Shown here one piece after another: positions 33,866-42,847 of a DNA stretch of 64,000 nt. The notes below the pieces were generated by a model. It saw only the letters and a program-made list of their open reading frames with translations. It had not been told where the DNA came from and ran no database searches. Position 1 is the first letter of the stretch. Each line of letters starts with the position of its first letter. A program made the translations under genes and the position numbers. Source of the stretch: Gammaproteobacteria bacterium (GTDB lineage Bacteria; Pseudomonadota; Gammaproteobacteria; Nevskiales; Nevskiaceae); assembly GCA_026398875.1 (NCBI GenBank), contig JAPLSB010000015.1:107732-171731 (forward strand), written 5' to 3'.

Positions 33866-34264
33866 TCAGGCCAGCTTCAGACGCGGTTCGACGGCGGCGA
33901 TGCGCTCGAAATCCGGATCGTCGTGCAGCAGGGTCAGGCCGTATTCGATCGCGATCTGGGCGATCAGGCAGTCGTTGGAACTGCGCGGCGTCTGCCCGGC
34001 CCAGCGGCAGCGGGCGTACAACGCCCCGGCTTCGGCGCAGGTCTTCACCGGATCAACCGGCAGATAGCAGCGCTCCAGCCCCAGCCGGTGCCGCGTGCGC
34101 GCCAGACTGTCTGCATCGCGGCAGCCCTGCAGGATTTCCTGAAGGATCACCGGCGCCAGCCCGAAGATCGCCTGACGCGCTGCCAGCTCGCGCAGCAGCA
34201 GCCCTTTCGGCCCCGGTGTCGGGCGCTGGGCATCGATCCACACCGAGGTATCAACGAGATACAT
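33866..34264 (-). CDS. vapC: PIN-domain toxin (VapC)
   Basis: A 132-aa PIN ribonuclease. The acidic catalytic set is intact: Asp5 in YLVDTSVWID, Glu in VILQEILQG, Asp in SSNDCLIAQIA and Asp in LLHDDPDFE. VapC toxins cut tRNA or rRNA and are held inactive by VapB. It is encoded 3 nt downstream of its antitoxin gene. Confidence 0.92.
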   Translation of the reverse strand: MYLVDTSVWIDAQRPTPGPKGLLLRELAARQAIFGLAPVILQEILQGCRDADSLARTRHRLGLERCYLPVDPVKTCAEAGALYARCRWAGQTPRSSNDCLIAQIAIEYGLTLLHDDPDFERIAAVEPRLKLA

Positions 34265-34267
34265 GGG

Positions 34268-34477
34268 TTAGCTCGCCTCGCCGGCGCGGGTCGCCTTGTG
34301 GTCGTAGGCCGGGTCGATGACATCCGAGCCGAAGAATTCGAGGATCCGCTGGCTGCGCTCGCGGCTGGCCACGTATTCCTCCAGCGCGGCGTGCACGGCA
34401 TCGCGCTTGGTCTTGGTTCGCGAGTACTGCATCGCCTTCTTCACCAGCGCGTCGTCGAGCACGATGTTGGTGCGCAT
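34268..34477 (-). CDS. vapB: VapB-family antitoxin
   Basis: A 69-aa protein. MRTNIVLDDALVKKAMQYSR and KTKRDAVHAALEEYV are typical of the ribbon-helix-helix-like VapB group (DUF2191). The C-terminal part, rich in charged residues, would wrap the toxin. The ATG at 34477 has a GGGAGC ribosome-binding site. It neutralises the adjacent VapC and probably represses its own promoter through the palindrome at 34510-34527. Confidence 0.88.
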   Translation of the reverse strand: MRTNIVLDDALVKKAMQYSRTKTKRDAVHAALEEYVASRERSQRILEFFGSDVIDPAYDHKATRAGEAS

Positions 34478-34509
34478 GGTCCAGCTCCCGGAAATGATGT
34501 GCATGACGA

Positions 34510-34527
34510 TACACCAAACGTGGTGTA
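34510..34527. promoter_or_regulatory. VapBC operator palindrome
   Basis: TACACCAAACGTGGTGTA consists of 7-bp arms (TACACCA/TGGTGTA) around AACG. It lies 33 bp upstream of vapB and 43 bp upstream of the divergent ilvD. The position fits VapBC autorepression, and the complex could also affect ilvD expression. Confidence 0.6.
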
Positions 34528-34569
34528 CGCTGCGCACCCGTTCACCCTCAGCCACGAGTGTATCGAGCC

Positions 34570-36252
34570 ATGTCCGAACCCCTGAACAAGCGCAGCCAGG
34601 CGATCACCGCCGGCCTCAACCGCAGCCCGAACCGCGCCATGCTGCGCGCCGTCGGTTTCAAGGATGGAGACTTCGAAAAGCCGATCGTCGGTGTCGCCAG
34701 CGGCCACTCGACGATGAACCCCTGCAACGCCGGCATCGGCGGCCTGGCGGCGCGCGCGGACGCTGCGCTGAAGGCAGCGGGCGCGATGCCGCAGATCTTC
34801 GGCTTCCCGACCGTCACCGACGGCATCGGCATGGGTACCGAAAGCATGAAGTACTCGCTGGTGTCGCGCGAAGTGATTGCCGATGCCATCGAAACCTCCG
34901 TGCAGGGCCAGAGCATGGACGGCGTGCTCGCCATCGGCGGCTGCGACAAGAACATGCCGGGCGCGATGATCGGCATGCTGCGCGTCAACGCCCCGGCGAT
35001 CTTCTGCTACGGCGGCACCATCAAGCCGGGCGAGTGGAAAGGCATTCCGCTGACCATCGTCTCCGCGTTCGAAGCGGTGGGTGCCTACGGCGCCGGCAAA
35101 ATGAGCAAGGAAGACCTCGACGGCATCGAAAAGAACGCCTGCCCGAGCTTCGGCGCCTGCGGCGGCATGTACACCGCCAACACCATGTCCAGCGCGATCG
35201 AGGCCATCGGCCTGTCGCTGCCGTACTCGTCCACCGAAGCGAACCCGGACCCGGAAAAGGGTGATTCGGTGGCCCGCTCGGCCGCAGCCCTGGTCGACGC
35301 GATCAAGCGTGATCTGAAGCCGCGCGACATCGTCACCCGCAAGAGCATCGAGAACGCCATCGCCGTGGTCATGGCCACCGGTGGGTCGACCAACGCCGTG
35401 CTGCACTTCCTCGCCATCGCCAACGCCGCGCAAGTGGAATGGACGATCGACGACTACGAGCGCGTTCGCCGCCGCACCCCGGTGCTGTGCGACCTGAAGC
35501 CGAGCGGCAAGTACGTCGCCACTGATCTGCACAAGGCTGGCGGCATCCCGCAGGTGATGAAGATCCTGCTCGACGCCGGCCTGCTGCACGGCGACTGCAT
35601 CACCATAACCGGCCAGACCATTGCCGAAGTGCTGAAGGATGTGCCGTCAGTCCCGCGCGGCGATCAGGACGTGATCCGCACGATCGACAAGGCGCTGTAC
35701 AAGGAAGGCCACCTCGCGATCCTGAAGGGCAACCTCGCACCGGAAGGCTGTGTCGCCAAGATCACCGGCCTCAAGAACCCGGTGATCACCGGCCCGGCCC
35801 GCGTCTACGATTCCGAAGAACTGGCGATGGCCGCGATCATGGCCGACCAGATCAACCACGGCGACGTGCTGGTGATCCGCTACGAAGGCCCGAAGGGCGG
35901 CCCCGGCATGCGCGAAATGCTGACGCCAACCTCAGCGCTGATCGGCAAGGGCTTTGGAGAGACCGTCGGCCTGATCACCGATGGCCGTTTCAGCGGCGGC
36001 ACCTGGGGCATGGTCGTCGGCCACGTGGCCCCGGAAGCCTACGTCGGCGGCCTGATCGGCCTCGTCCATGAAGGCGACTCGATCACCATCGACGCTCACC
36101 AGCAGCTGCTGCAGCTGAACGTCGACGACGCCGAAATCGCCAAGCGCCGCGCGGTCTGGAAGCAGCCGGCACCGAAGTACACGAAGGGCCTGCTGGCGAA
36201 GTACGCGAAGCTGGTTTCGACGGCGAGCTTGGGGGCGGTTACGGACGCTTGA
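34570..36252 (+). CDS. ilvD: dihydroxy-acid dehydratase
   Basis: A 560-aa Fe-S dehydratase of branched-chain amino acid synthesis that converts 2,3-dihydroxy-isovalerate or -methylvalerate to the 2-oxo acid. GGCDKNMPG and [18 protein letters not shown] carry the cluster Cys residues; [16 protein letters not shown] and the C-terminal [20 protein letters not shown] are conserved. The ATG at 34570 ([10 protein letters not shown]) fits the family; an in-frame start 12 nt upstream is less likely. A strong terminator follows. Confidence 0.96.
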   Translation: MSEPLNKRSQAITAGLNRSPNRAMLRAVGFKDGDFEKPIVGVASGHSTMNPCNAGIGGLAARADAALKAAGAMPQIFGFPTVTDGIGMGTESMKYSLVSREVIADAIETSVQGQSMDGVLAIGGCDKNMPGAMIGMLRVNAPAIFCYGGTIKPGEWKGIPLTIVSAFEAVGAYGAGKMSKEDLDGIEKNACPSFGACGGMYTANTMSSAIEAIGLSLPYSSTEANPDPEKGDSVARSAAALVDAIKRDLKPRDIVTRKSIENAIAVVMATGGSTNAVLHFLAIANAAQVEWTIDDYERVRRRTPVLCDLKPSGKYVATDLHKAGGIPQVMKILLDAGLLHGDCITITGQTIAEVLKDVPSVPRGDQDVIRTIDKALYKEGHLAILKGNLAPEGCVAKITGLKNPVITGPARVYDSEELAMAAIMADQINHGDVLVIRYEGPKGGPGMREMLTPTSALIGKGFGETVGLITDGRFSGGTWGMVVGHVAPEAYVGGLIGLVHEGDSITIDAHQQLLQLNVDDAEIAKRRAVWKQPAPKYTKGLLAKYAKLVSTASLGAVTDA

Positions 36253-36281
36253 GGCTTGCGGAGCTACTGCAAGCTTTAACG

Positions 36282-36310
36282 ACAAGGGGCCTGGTGGCCC
36301 CTTGTTTGTT
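36282..36310 (+). terminator. rho-independent terminator of ilvD
   Basis: The 10-bp stem ACAAGGGGCC/GGCCCCTTGT (36282-36291 and 36296-36305) has a TGGT loop and is followed by TTGTT. It lies about 30 nt after the ilvD stop. Confidence 0.85.
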
Positions 36311-36379
36311 GCAGGCGCTGACCAGCTTCTGTGTCGACTCCACCGAAGGCGCTGAGCTTGCCTGAATGACGGTTAGGCC

Positions 36380-37312
36380 TCACGCGGCGAAGGACGAGGT
36401 CTTCGTGGGCGCAATCCTGTACTCAAGATGTACTTCGTCAAGAGCATTTCCTGAATTACGAACTTGCACAGCTAGAACTTTTGTTGCCAAAAAATATCCT
36501 GCGGTGTTTTGCCACACCAGAATCTCGCCGACGTAGGGGGTGCGCACTCGGGAAGATGGGTCGTATTGAGTAGCATCCAGAATCTCAATGATCTCCGTTG
36601 CGCCGACCGCGAGCGCGACGCTCCGAATACTCGACGGGTCAGTGTACGCGTGAATGGAGTTACTGCCGGACTTTGACCACGCGGTCTCGAATGCCATATC
36701 GCCGGCACCGAATGTAAAGCGCCCGTTGTTATTCGAGTAGTCGAAGGTCACGACACCTGCCGTAGCTGGAGATACGTAGCGTTCCGCGCCAAAGGAAACG
36801 ACTGGTGCGACAGCGGGTTTCGCGATTACGAATGGGTTCTTGCCAAGTGGTGGTCGTGGCTTGACCTCTTGGCCATGGATATCTCTTATCAACTCGGCGT
36901 ACTTGGCTTCAAAGGCCAGGTCGTCTCTGAAGTCGATGTAGACGCGCGACGACAGGAAGGTCGGCACAGGCGGGTTGAGGACGCTAGATCGCACTACCGG
37001 AATGATCCTATCTGATGTGATGTCCAGCATCAGCTGGGCGGTCAGAATCATCTTCTCGTATCCCACGCCACCGCGGCCTGCATTCGCTTTTTGTACGTAT
37101 GGCTCGGTACAGACAGCCAGAACTCGCTGCGCAGACGATAGGCCTAGCTCCATAAATCTCGGTAGGTCACTGCCTAGGGTAAGGTCCCACTGGTCAAGGA
37201 GGACGTCCACTCCGTTTGCGACTAGGCGCGTTGCCAACGCTAAAACCCAATCCTTGTGGAGGTCGTTATCGTGCGAATAGGAAAGAAAGACCTTGGGTGC
37301 TGGTGTAGTCAT
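36380..37312 (-). CDS. TIR/SEFIR-domain protein, probable defence gene
   Basis: A 310-aa protein. Residues about 7-140 read as a SEFIR/TIR_2 domain: KVFLSYSHDNDLHKDWVLAL, GVDVLLDQWDLTLGSDLPRF, VLAVCTEPYVQKANAG, GVGYEKMI. Bacterial TIR domains often cleave NAD+ as effectors of anti-phage defence. The remaining 170 residues (beta-rich, from about VAPVVSFGAERYV) match nothing I recognise and may be the sensor. The gene is visibly richer in A+T than its neighbours, stands alone between ilvD and a repeat element, and has no clear ribosome-binding site, all signs of recent transfer. Confidence 0.8.
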   Translation of the reverse strand: MTTPAPKVFLSYSHDNDLHKDWVLALATRLVANGVDVLLDQWDLTLGSDLPRFMELGLSSAQRVLAVCTEPYVQKANAGRGGVGYEKMILTAQLMLDITSDRIIPVVRSSVLNPPVPTFLSSRVYIDFRDDLAFEAKYAELIRDIHGQEVKPRPPLGKNPFVIAKPAVAPVVSFGAERYVSPATAGVVTFDYSNNNGRFTFGAGDMAFETAWSKSGSNSIHAYTDPSSIRSVALAVGATEIIEILDATQYDPSSRVRTPYVGEILVWQNTAGYFLATKVLAVQVRNSGNALDEVHLEYRIAPTKTSSFAA

Positions 37313-38073
37313 ATGAGTGAAGTGATCGGTTTAAATGAATATCTGGTGAATAACTGTGGAGCAAGCAGGCGTAGCCCGGATTGAGCAATAGGAAATCCAG
37401 CCAGCGTAGGTCGGGAAAGCGGCTTCATCGCGTATCCCGACCAGTTCGGCTCCGGTGCTGTTGCGTTGAACGTTTGCATTGCAAGTTGGGATCATCGGTT
37501 CCCGGTGATTGGGCTGCTGTTTCGCGCCGCCGTGCGAGTCACTTTCCTTTGGCGCAGAAGAAAGTAACCAAAGAAAACAGGCCCGTCGCTGCGCCGACTC
37601 GCGAAAAGCAGAAGCGCGAGTCGGTTCACTGTGCTCCTCGGCCACGGCGGGGCTTTTTGACGCGCCATCCGTGGCGCGGCAAAAAGGCTTCGGCTCCTGC
37701 CTCGCCCTCTGCGTGACGCCGAGCATCGCAGCGCACGGAGCGGGATGGGCGGCATGGATGCCGCCCAAGCGATGCCGGGCCATGGATGGCCCGTCAGCGC
37801 GTGCCCCGTAGTGCGCGAGAAGCACAGGGAATCGACTCGCGCCGTTGTTTTTCGCGATTCGACGTCATGACGAGGGCCTGTTTCTTTGCGTACTTTCTTT
37901 GCGCCAAAGAAAGTACGTCGCGCGATAGCGCGAAAAAGTAGCGCTGACGCCAGCAAAAGCAGCTTTGATGAAGCGCCGCGAAATCCGCCAGCAGCTGACC
38001 ACCGGTCTTGTGGCAAGCCAGGCATTCGCGCTGTTCGATCCGGGCTGAGTGAGCTGAGCGCCGATAACCGTAG
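37313..38073. other. 760-bp gene-free stretch upstream of the TIR gene
   Basis: No credible gene is seen. It holds the upstream region of the TIR gene (37313-37400), a segment of unique sequence, the 377-bp inverted-arm element at 37541-37917, and about 150 bp of sequence leading to the HigBA promoter. Short open frames here overlap each other and mirror the repeat arms, as expected for noncoding GC-rich repeats. Confidence 0.7.
37541..37917. repeat. MITE-like element with long inverted arms
   Basis: The left arm (37541 to about 37680, starting ACTTTCCTTTGGCGCAGAAG) and the right arm (about 37777 to 37917, on the complement starting GTACTTTCTTTGGCGCAAAG) are imperfect inverted copies over about 140 bp. 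The match runs through AAAGAAA, ACAGGCCC, TCGCGAAAA, GCGCGAGTCG and CTGTGCT. A central spacer of about 95 bp separates them. No transposase is encoded. It may be a nonautonomous mobile element or a hairpin RNA gene. Confidence 0.7.
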
Positions 38074-38106
38074 TTGACACCTGTAAACCTGTTAACTATG
38101 GTTAAC
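38074..38106 (+). promoter_or_regulatory. higBA promoter with overlapping operator
   Basis: The -35 TTGACA (38074-38079) is a perfect consensus; 17 bp later, TATGGT (38097-38102) serves as -10. Two GTTAAC hexamers (38091-38096 and 38101-38106) flank TATG and make the dyad GTTAACTATGGTTAAC over the -10. Antitoxin binding there would block transcription. The predicted transcript start falls at the ATG of the toxin gene (38109). Confidence 0.7.
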
Positions 38107-38108
38107 GC

Positions 38109-38411
38109 ATGGTCGATGTACTGAAAAGCGCCACTTTTGATCGCTGGCTGGCATCTCTCCGGGATCGGCAGGCACGTGCAAAGGTGCAGGCGCGCATTCT
38201 GCGGCTGAGCCTTGGCAACCCCGGCGACGTGAAGTCCGTAGGGGAAGGCGTGCTGGAAATGCGGATCGACCATGGCCCCGGTTATCGGGTGTATTTCGTG
38301 CAGCACGGCCCCGTCGTCGTTGTCCTGCTCTGCGGTGGCGACAAGTCCACGCAGGACAAGGACATCGCGCAGGCCAAGGCCATTGCTGCGCAATGGAAGG
38401 ATCAGACATGA
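38109..38411 (+). CDS. RelE/HigB-like toxin (PF05973 type)
   Basis: A 100-aa protein. FDRWLASLRDRQARAKVQARI, the GDVKSVGEGVLEMRIDHGPG segment, YRVYFVQHG and LLCGGDKSTQDKDIAQAKAI are characteristic of addiction-module killer proteins related to RelE/HigB, which act as ribosome-dependent mRNA interferases. Toxin-first order, as in higBA. The stop overlaps the antitoxin start by 4 nt. A strong promoter lies directly upstream. Confidence 0.9.
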   Translation: MVDVLKSATFDRWLASLRDRQARAKVQARILRLSLGNPGDVKSVGEGVLEMRIDHGPGYRVYFVQHGPVVVVLLCGGDKSTQDKDIAQAKAIAAQWKDQT

Positions 38412-38728
38412 CCCAGGAAACCTTCAGCCGCTATGACGTGGCCGACTACCTCAAGGACGAGGCCGACATTGCCGCGTACCTTGAGGCGGTCATCGAAGAC
38501 AGCGGCAGTGACGCCGCAGCCATCGCGCACGCCCTTGGTGATGTCGCGCGTGCCCGTAACATGAGCCAGCTGGCGCGGGATACCGGCATGACCCGAGAAG
38601 GGCTTTACAAGGCCCTGTCCGGCACCGGCAATCCGAGCTTTGCCACCATCCTGAAAGTCTCCCAGGCTCTGGGACTCAAGATGGTGTTCACGGCTGCGGC
38701 ACGGCCGGACGATCACGTGACGGCCTGA
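38408..38728 (+). CDS. HigA-like antitoxin
   Basis: A 106-aa protein with an Xre-type helix-turn-helix (MSQLARDTGMTREGLYKALS, then NPSFATILKVSQALGLKMVF), the usual addiction-module antidote partner of PF05973-type toxins. The N-terminal YDVADYLKDEADIAAYLEAV is also typical. Overlap with the toxin gene gives coupled translation. It probably represses the promoter at 38074-38106. Confidence 0.9.
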   Translation: MTQETFSRYDVADYLKDEADIAAYLEAVIEDSGSDAAAIAHALGDVARARNMSQLARDTGMTREGLYKALSGTGNPSFATILKVSQALGLKMVFTAAARPDDHVTA

Positions 38729-38791
38729 TCCCCGCGCTAGCGCTTGAGCTGCTTGCTGTGGAGTCTGCCGGCATGCGAGCCGGCAACCGCT

Positions 38792-40177
38792 TCACTGGGC
38801 AGTCAGCAATTCACGCAGTTCGTCGAGCGCCTCCCCCGTATAAACCGCAATCCGCTGCATATGCGGCAAGGTATCGCGGCAGCCGGTGAAGCCGAAGTTC
38901 ATTGTCCCGGCATACGACAGGCAGGTGATGTTCAGCGCGCCGCCATGCGCGATCAGCGACACCGGGTAGGTCGCTTCCAGCTTCGCGCCATTCCAGTACA
39001 GCGGTCGGTCCGGGCCGGGGACGTTGGAGATGGTGATGTTGAACACTGGCTTCGCGCGGCCGCCGAGGCCGGTCAGCAGCTGCAGCGTGTACGGACCCAT
39101 GATCATCATCGTGTACTGGGTCAGCGCCGATTTCGGCATGGCCTGCAGATGTTCCTTCGCGCGGGCCGTGGACGCCTTGATCGCGGCGAGCCGGGCCATT
39201 GGATCGGCGATGTCGGTCGCGAGGGTCGCCATAATGAAGCTGATCGCGTTGCCGGTGGATTGGTCGTCCGCCGGCCGCACGTTGACCGGAATGCCGGCGG
39301 TTAGCGGCGCCTTCGGCAGCTGATCCAGTTCACCCAGGAAGCGGCGCAGCGCGGTGGCGCACAGGTACAGCACGATGTCGTTCAGCGAGCAGTCGGCCTT
39401 TGCGGTCAGCGCTTTCAGCTCGGCAAGGTCGTACTGCTGGGTCGCGAAGCGACGGGCCTGATTGACGCGGCCGTTGAGCACGGACTTCGGCCCGGTGAAC
39501 GGGCCGACCAGCGCATCGCCCGGCGTCTTTTTCGCGCGGCGCAGGCGGCGCAGCGCTGAGATCAGCGACGACGCGGATTTCACCTTGGCGCCGAACTGTT
39601 CCTTGATCACCTGCATCGGATTGGCAGCGGGTGCGGCTGGCAGCTTCTCGCGGCGGGTCTTTTCCGGCGGCGGCACGCGCCACGGCGCGACCATGTTGCG
39701 TTCGTTCGGGTCCGGCGAGAACACGCGCGACATCATTCGCGCGCCGGACACGCCATCGACCAGCGAGTGATGGATCTTGGTGTACAGCGCCACGCGGTTG
39801 CCTTCCAGCCCTTCGATCATCGTGCACTCCCACAGCGGGCGGCTCAGATCGAGCTGGGTGGAGTGCAGCAGCGACACCAGCACGCCGAGTTCGCGCTCGC
39901 CGCCGGGGCGGGGCACCGACAGATGCCGGAAGTGGTAATCCATGTCGACGTTGTCGTCCTCGATCCACACCGGCAGCGCACGGCCGCCGCGCAGCTTCAG
40001 GTTCCACGGCTCCTGCAGCTCCTTCGAGGCCTTGGCGCGGGCGACGAGGTCCAGCACGAAGCCTTCGGGCGCGTCGTCCGGCAGCGAAAAGATCTGCAGC
40101 TGCGCGACATGCATCGGCGTGTCGCGAGACTCCACCTGCAGCCATGAGGCATCGAGCGGGTTGAGCTTCTTGGTCAT
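38792..40177 (-). CDS. wax ester synthase/diacylglycerol acyltransferase family protein
   Basis: A 461-aa WS/DGAT acyltransferase. It has the catalytic HHSLVDG motif (His136, His137, Asp141), an N-terminal LNPLDASWLQVE and a C-terminal NVPGPDRPLYWNGAKL, all typical. Such enzymes esterify acyl-CoA to fatty alcohols or diacylglycerol for storage lipids. The ATG at 40177 was chosen because GGAGGAG (complement of 40187-40193) lies 9 nt before it; an ATG at 40195 overlaps that site and is rejected. Confidence 0.92.
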   Translation of the reverse strand: MTKKLNPLDASWLQVESRDTPMHVAQLQIFSLPDDAPEGFVLDLVARAKASKELQEPWNLKLRGGRALPVWIEDDNVDMDYHFRHLSVPRPGGERELGVLVSLLHSTQLDLSRPLWECTMIEGLEGNRVALYTKIHHSLVDGVSGARMMSRVFSPDPNERNMVAPWRVPPPEKTRREKLPAAPAANPMQVIKEQFGAKVKSASSLISALRRLRRAKKTPGDALVGPFTGPKSVLNGRVNQARRFATQQYDLAELKALTAKADCSLNDIVLYLCATALRRFLGELDQLPKAPLTAGIPVNVRPADDQSTGNAISFIMATLATDIADPMARLAAIKASTARAKEHLQAMPKSALTQYTMMIMGPYTLQLLTGLGGRAKPVFNITISNVPGPDRPLYWNGAKLEATYPVSLIAHGGALNITCLSYAGTMNFGFTGCRDTLPHMQRIAVYTGEALDELRELLTAQ

Positions 40178-40455
40178 CGCGGTGTTCTCCTCCATCTGTT
40201 CTGTTTATGGCCGAACTGTAGCGGGCGGGAGGGGATGCGCGGGAGGCCCTGCACACAAGACCTTGCGCGCCGTTCGGTCGGCTGCTTCACGCGGCCGATC
40301 TGTTGGCTGCGGACGTGTCGCGGGCGGCGTCCGTCCGGCTCTGCTGGCCGCCACTGAATCCCGGCCGGATGGGCAAGGCGGCGGGCTTTGTCAATCTTGG
40401 CGGGCGGCAGGCAGGGCGGTATGGTCGCGGCCCCGTTTCCTGTTCCTGTATCCGA

Positions 40456-42804
40456 ATGACCTCAGCTGCTGCCGCCACCGCCGAACGAGTCCGCCGCGAC
40501 ATCCTCAACCTGATCGCGATCGAGATCGGCGCCCAGCCGCGCCAGGTCGCGGCCGCCGTGGACCTGCTCGATGAAGGCGCGACGGTGCCGTTCATCTCGC
40601 GCTATCGCAAGGAAGTCACCGGCGGGCTCGACGACACCCAGCTGCGCAATCTCGAAGAACGGCTCGGCTATCTGCGCGAACTCGAAGACCGCCGCGCGGC
40701 GGTGCTCGATTCGATCCGCAGCCAGGACAAGCTGACCGACGAGCTGGAAGCGAAGATCAACGCCGCGACCACCAAGGCCGAGGTTGAAGACCTTTATCTG
40801 CCGTACAAGCCTAAGCGCCGTACGCGCGGCGAGATCGCCCGCGAGCGCGGCCTGGAACCGCTGGCCGATCTGATCCTGAACGATCGCAGCGTAGTGCCGA
40901 GCGTGGTTGCCGCACCGTTCGTGCAGGGCGAGGTGACTGACGTGAAGGCGGCGCTCGACGGCGCTCGCGACATCCTGACCGAACGCTTCGCCGAAGACGC
41001 CGCACTGCTCGGCAGCTTGCGCACCTACCTGCGCGAACGCGGCGAGCTGCGCGCCAAGCTGATCGAAGGCAAGGAAGACGCCGGGGCCAAGTTCAGCGAC
41101 TACTTCGATCACCGCGAGCCGCTGTCGAAAGTCGCCGGCCACCGCGTGCTGGCGATGATGCGCGGCCGCAACGAGGAAGTGCTGAGTCTGGACATCGAGG
41201 TCGATGCCGACGATCCGGCGCCGTACAAGCCGGTCGAGCGGATGATCGCCGCGACGCAGAACATCAAGGCGGACGCAGGTTCGGGCGGGGGCGAAGCCGA
41301 CGCGTGGCTGATGCACGTCTGCCGCTGGACCTGGCGCGTGAAGCTGTCGATGAACCTGTCGGTCGATCTGATGATGGAACTGCGCACGCGTGCCGAAGCC
41401 GAGGCCATCGACGTGTTCGCGCGCAATCTGAAGGCGCTGCTGCTGGCCGCACCGGCCGGCCCGCGCGTGACCTTGGGGCTGGATCCGGGCATCCGCACCG
41501 GCTGCAAGATCGCGGTCGTCGATGCCACCGGCAAGCTGCTTGATACCGCGACTGTCTACCCGTTCCAGCCGCGCAACGATGTGCGCGGTGCGCAAGCCGA
41601 GATCGCCCGCCTGTGCAAGCTGCACAAGGTGGAACTGATCGCCATCGGCAACGGCACCGGCAGCCGCGAGACCGAAAAGCTGGTGGCCGAAATGCTGCCG
41701 CTGCTCGCTGATCCGAAGCCGCAAAAGATCGTTGTCAGCGAAGCCGGTGCCTCGGTCTACTCGGCGTCCGAACTGGCGGCCAACGAGTTCCCGAATCTGG
41801 ACGTGACCCTGCGCGGCGCGGTGTCGATCGCCCGCCGCCTGCAGGACCCGCTGGCGGAGCTGGTGAAGATCGATCCGAAGTCCATTGGCGTTGGCCAGTA
41901 CCAGCACGATGTCGACCAGTACCGGCTCGCCAAGCAGCTTGATGCCGTGGTCGAAGACGCGGTGAACGCCGTCGGCGTCGATCTGAACATGGCTTCCGCG
42001 CCGCTGCTGGCGCGCGTGTCCGGCCTGAGCCGTTCACTGGCCGAAGGCATCGTTTTTCACCGCGATGCGCACGGCGCGTTCAAGTCGCGAAAGGCGCTGC
42101 TGGAAGTGGCACGCCTTGGCCCGAAAACTTTCGAGCAGTGCGCTGGCTTTCTGCGCATTCGCGATGGCGAGGAGCCGCTTGATGCTTCTTCGGTGCACCC
42201 GGAAGCCTATGACGTCGCCCGCCGCATCGTGTCTGCCTGCGGTCGCGACCTGCGCAGCGTGATGGGCGATGCCGCGACCTTGAAGAAGCTTGACCCGAAG
42301 CAGTTTACCGACGAACGCTTCGGCCTGCCGACGGTGCGCGACATCCTGGGCGAACTCGAAAAGCCGGGCCGCGATCCGCGCCCCGAGTTCAAGACTGCGA
42401 GCTTTGCTGACGGCGTCAATGAAGTCGCTGATCTGAAGCCGGGCATGGTGCTCGAAGGCACGGTGACCAATGTCGCGGCGTTCGGCGCGTTCGTGGACAT
42501 CGGCGTCCATCAGGACGGCCTGGTGCATGTCTCTCAGCTGTCGGATCGCTTCGTCAAAGACCCGCACGAGGTCGTCAAGGCCGGCCAGATCGTCAAGGTG
42601 CGCGTCGTCGATGTCGACGTGAAGCGGCAGCGCATTGCGCTGTCGATGAAGAAGGATGACGGCTCGGCAGCCCCGGTGTCCGGCGCGCGCGGCGCGGAGC
42701 GAGCACCGGATCGGCGCAGCACGCAAAAGCCGCCGCAGCGGCAGGCGGCACCGCAGCTTGGGTCGCTGGGCAGTGCGCTGGCGGATGCGTTGAAGAAGCG
42801 CTGA
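40456..42804 (+). CDS. tex: Tex-family RNA-binding transcription accessory protein
   Basis: A 782-aa cytoplasmic protein. The N-terminal helical Tex domain has [17 protein letters not shown] and [22 protein letters not shown]; then comes a YqgF/RNase H-like domain ([17 protein letters not shown]), a helix-hairpin-helix region, and a C-terminal S1 domain near residues 660-735 ([20 protein letters not shown]). Length and order are standard. Tex binds RNA and affects transcription elongation. The ATG at 40456 matches the family N-terminus. Confidence 0.94.
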   Translation: MTSAAAATAERVRRDILNLIAIEIGAQPRQVAAAVDLLDEGATVPFISRYRKEVTGGLDDTQLRNLEERLGYLRELEDRRAAVLDSIRSQDKLTDELEAKINAATTKAEVEDLYLPYKPKRRTRGEIARERGLEPLADLILNDRSVVPSVVAAPFVQGEVTDVKAALDGARDILTERFAEDAALLGSLRTYLRERGELRAKLIEGKEDAGAKFSDYFDHREPLSKVAGHRVLAMMRGRNEEVLSLDIEVDADDPAPYKPVERMIAATQNIKADAGSGGGEADAWLMHVCRWTWRVKLSMNLSVDLMMELRTRAEAEAIDVFARNLKALLLAAPAGPRVTLGLDPGIRTGCKIAVVDATGKLLDTATVYPFQPRNDVRGAQAEIARLCKLHKVELIAIGNGTGSRETEKLVAEMLPLLADPKPQKIVVSEAGASVYSASELAANEFPNLDVTLRGAVSIARRLQDPLAELVKIDPKSIGVGQYQHDVDQYRLAKQLDAVVEDAVNAVGVDLNMASAPLLARVSGLSRSLAEGIVFHRDAHGAFKSRKALLEVARLGPKTFEQCAGFLRIRDGEEPLDASSVHPEAYDVARRIVSACGRDLRSVMGDAATLKKLDPKQFTDERFGLPTVRDILGELEKPGRDPRPEFKTASFADGVNEVADLKPGMVLEGTVTNVAAFGAFVDIGVHQDGLVHVSQLSDRFVKDPHEVVKAGQIVKVRVVDVDVKRQRIALSMKKDDGSAAPVSGARGAERAPDRRSTQKPPQRQAAPQLGSLGSALADALKKR

Positions 42805-42847
42805 CGACGACGGTCGTCAGCCGCCAGTCGGATCGAGGTGGGGCGGC

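Noticed and set aside
37385..38393. Several small open frames of 60-200 codons on both strands between the TIR and toxin genes
   Set aside because: They overlap each other, follow the inverted arms and have no plausible starts or domains.
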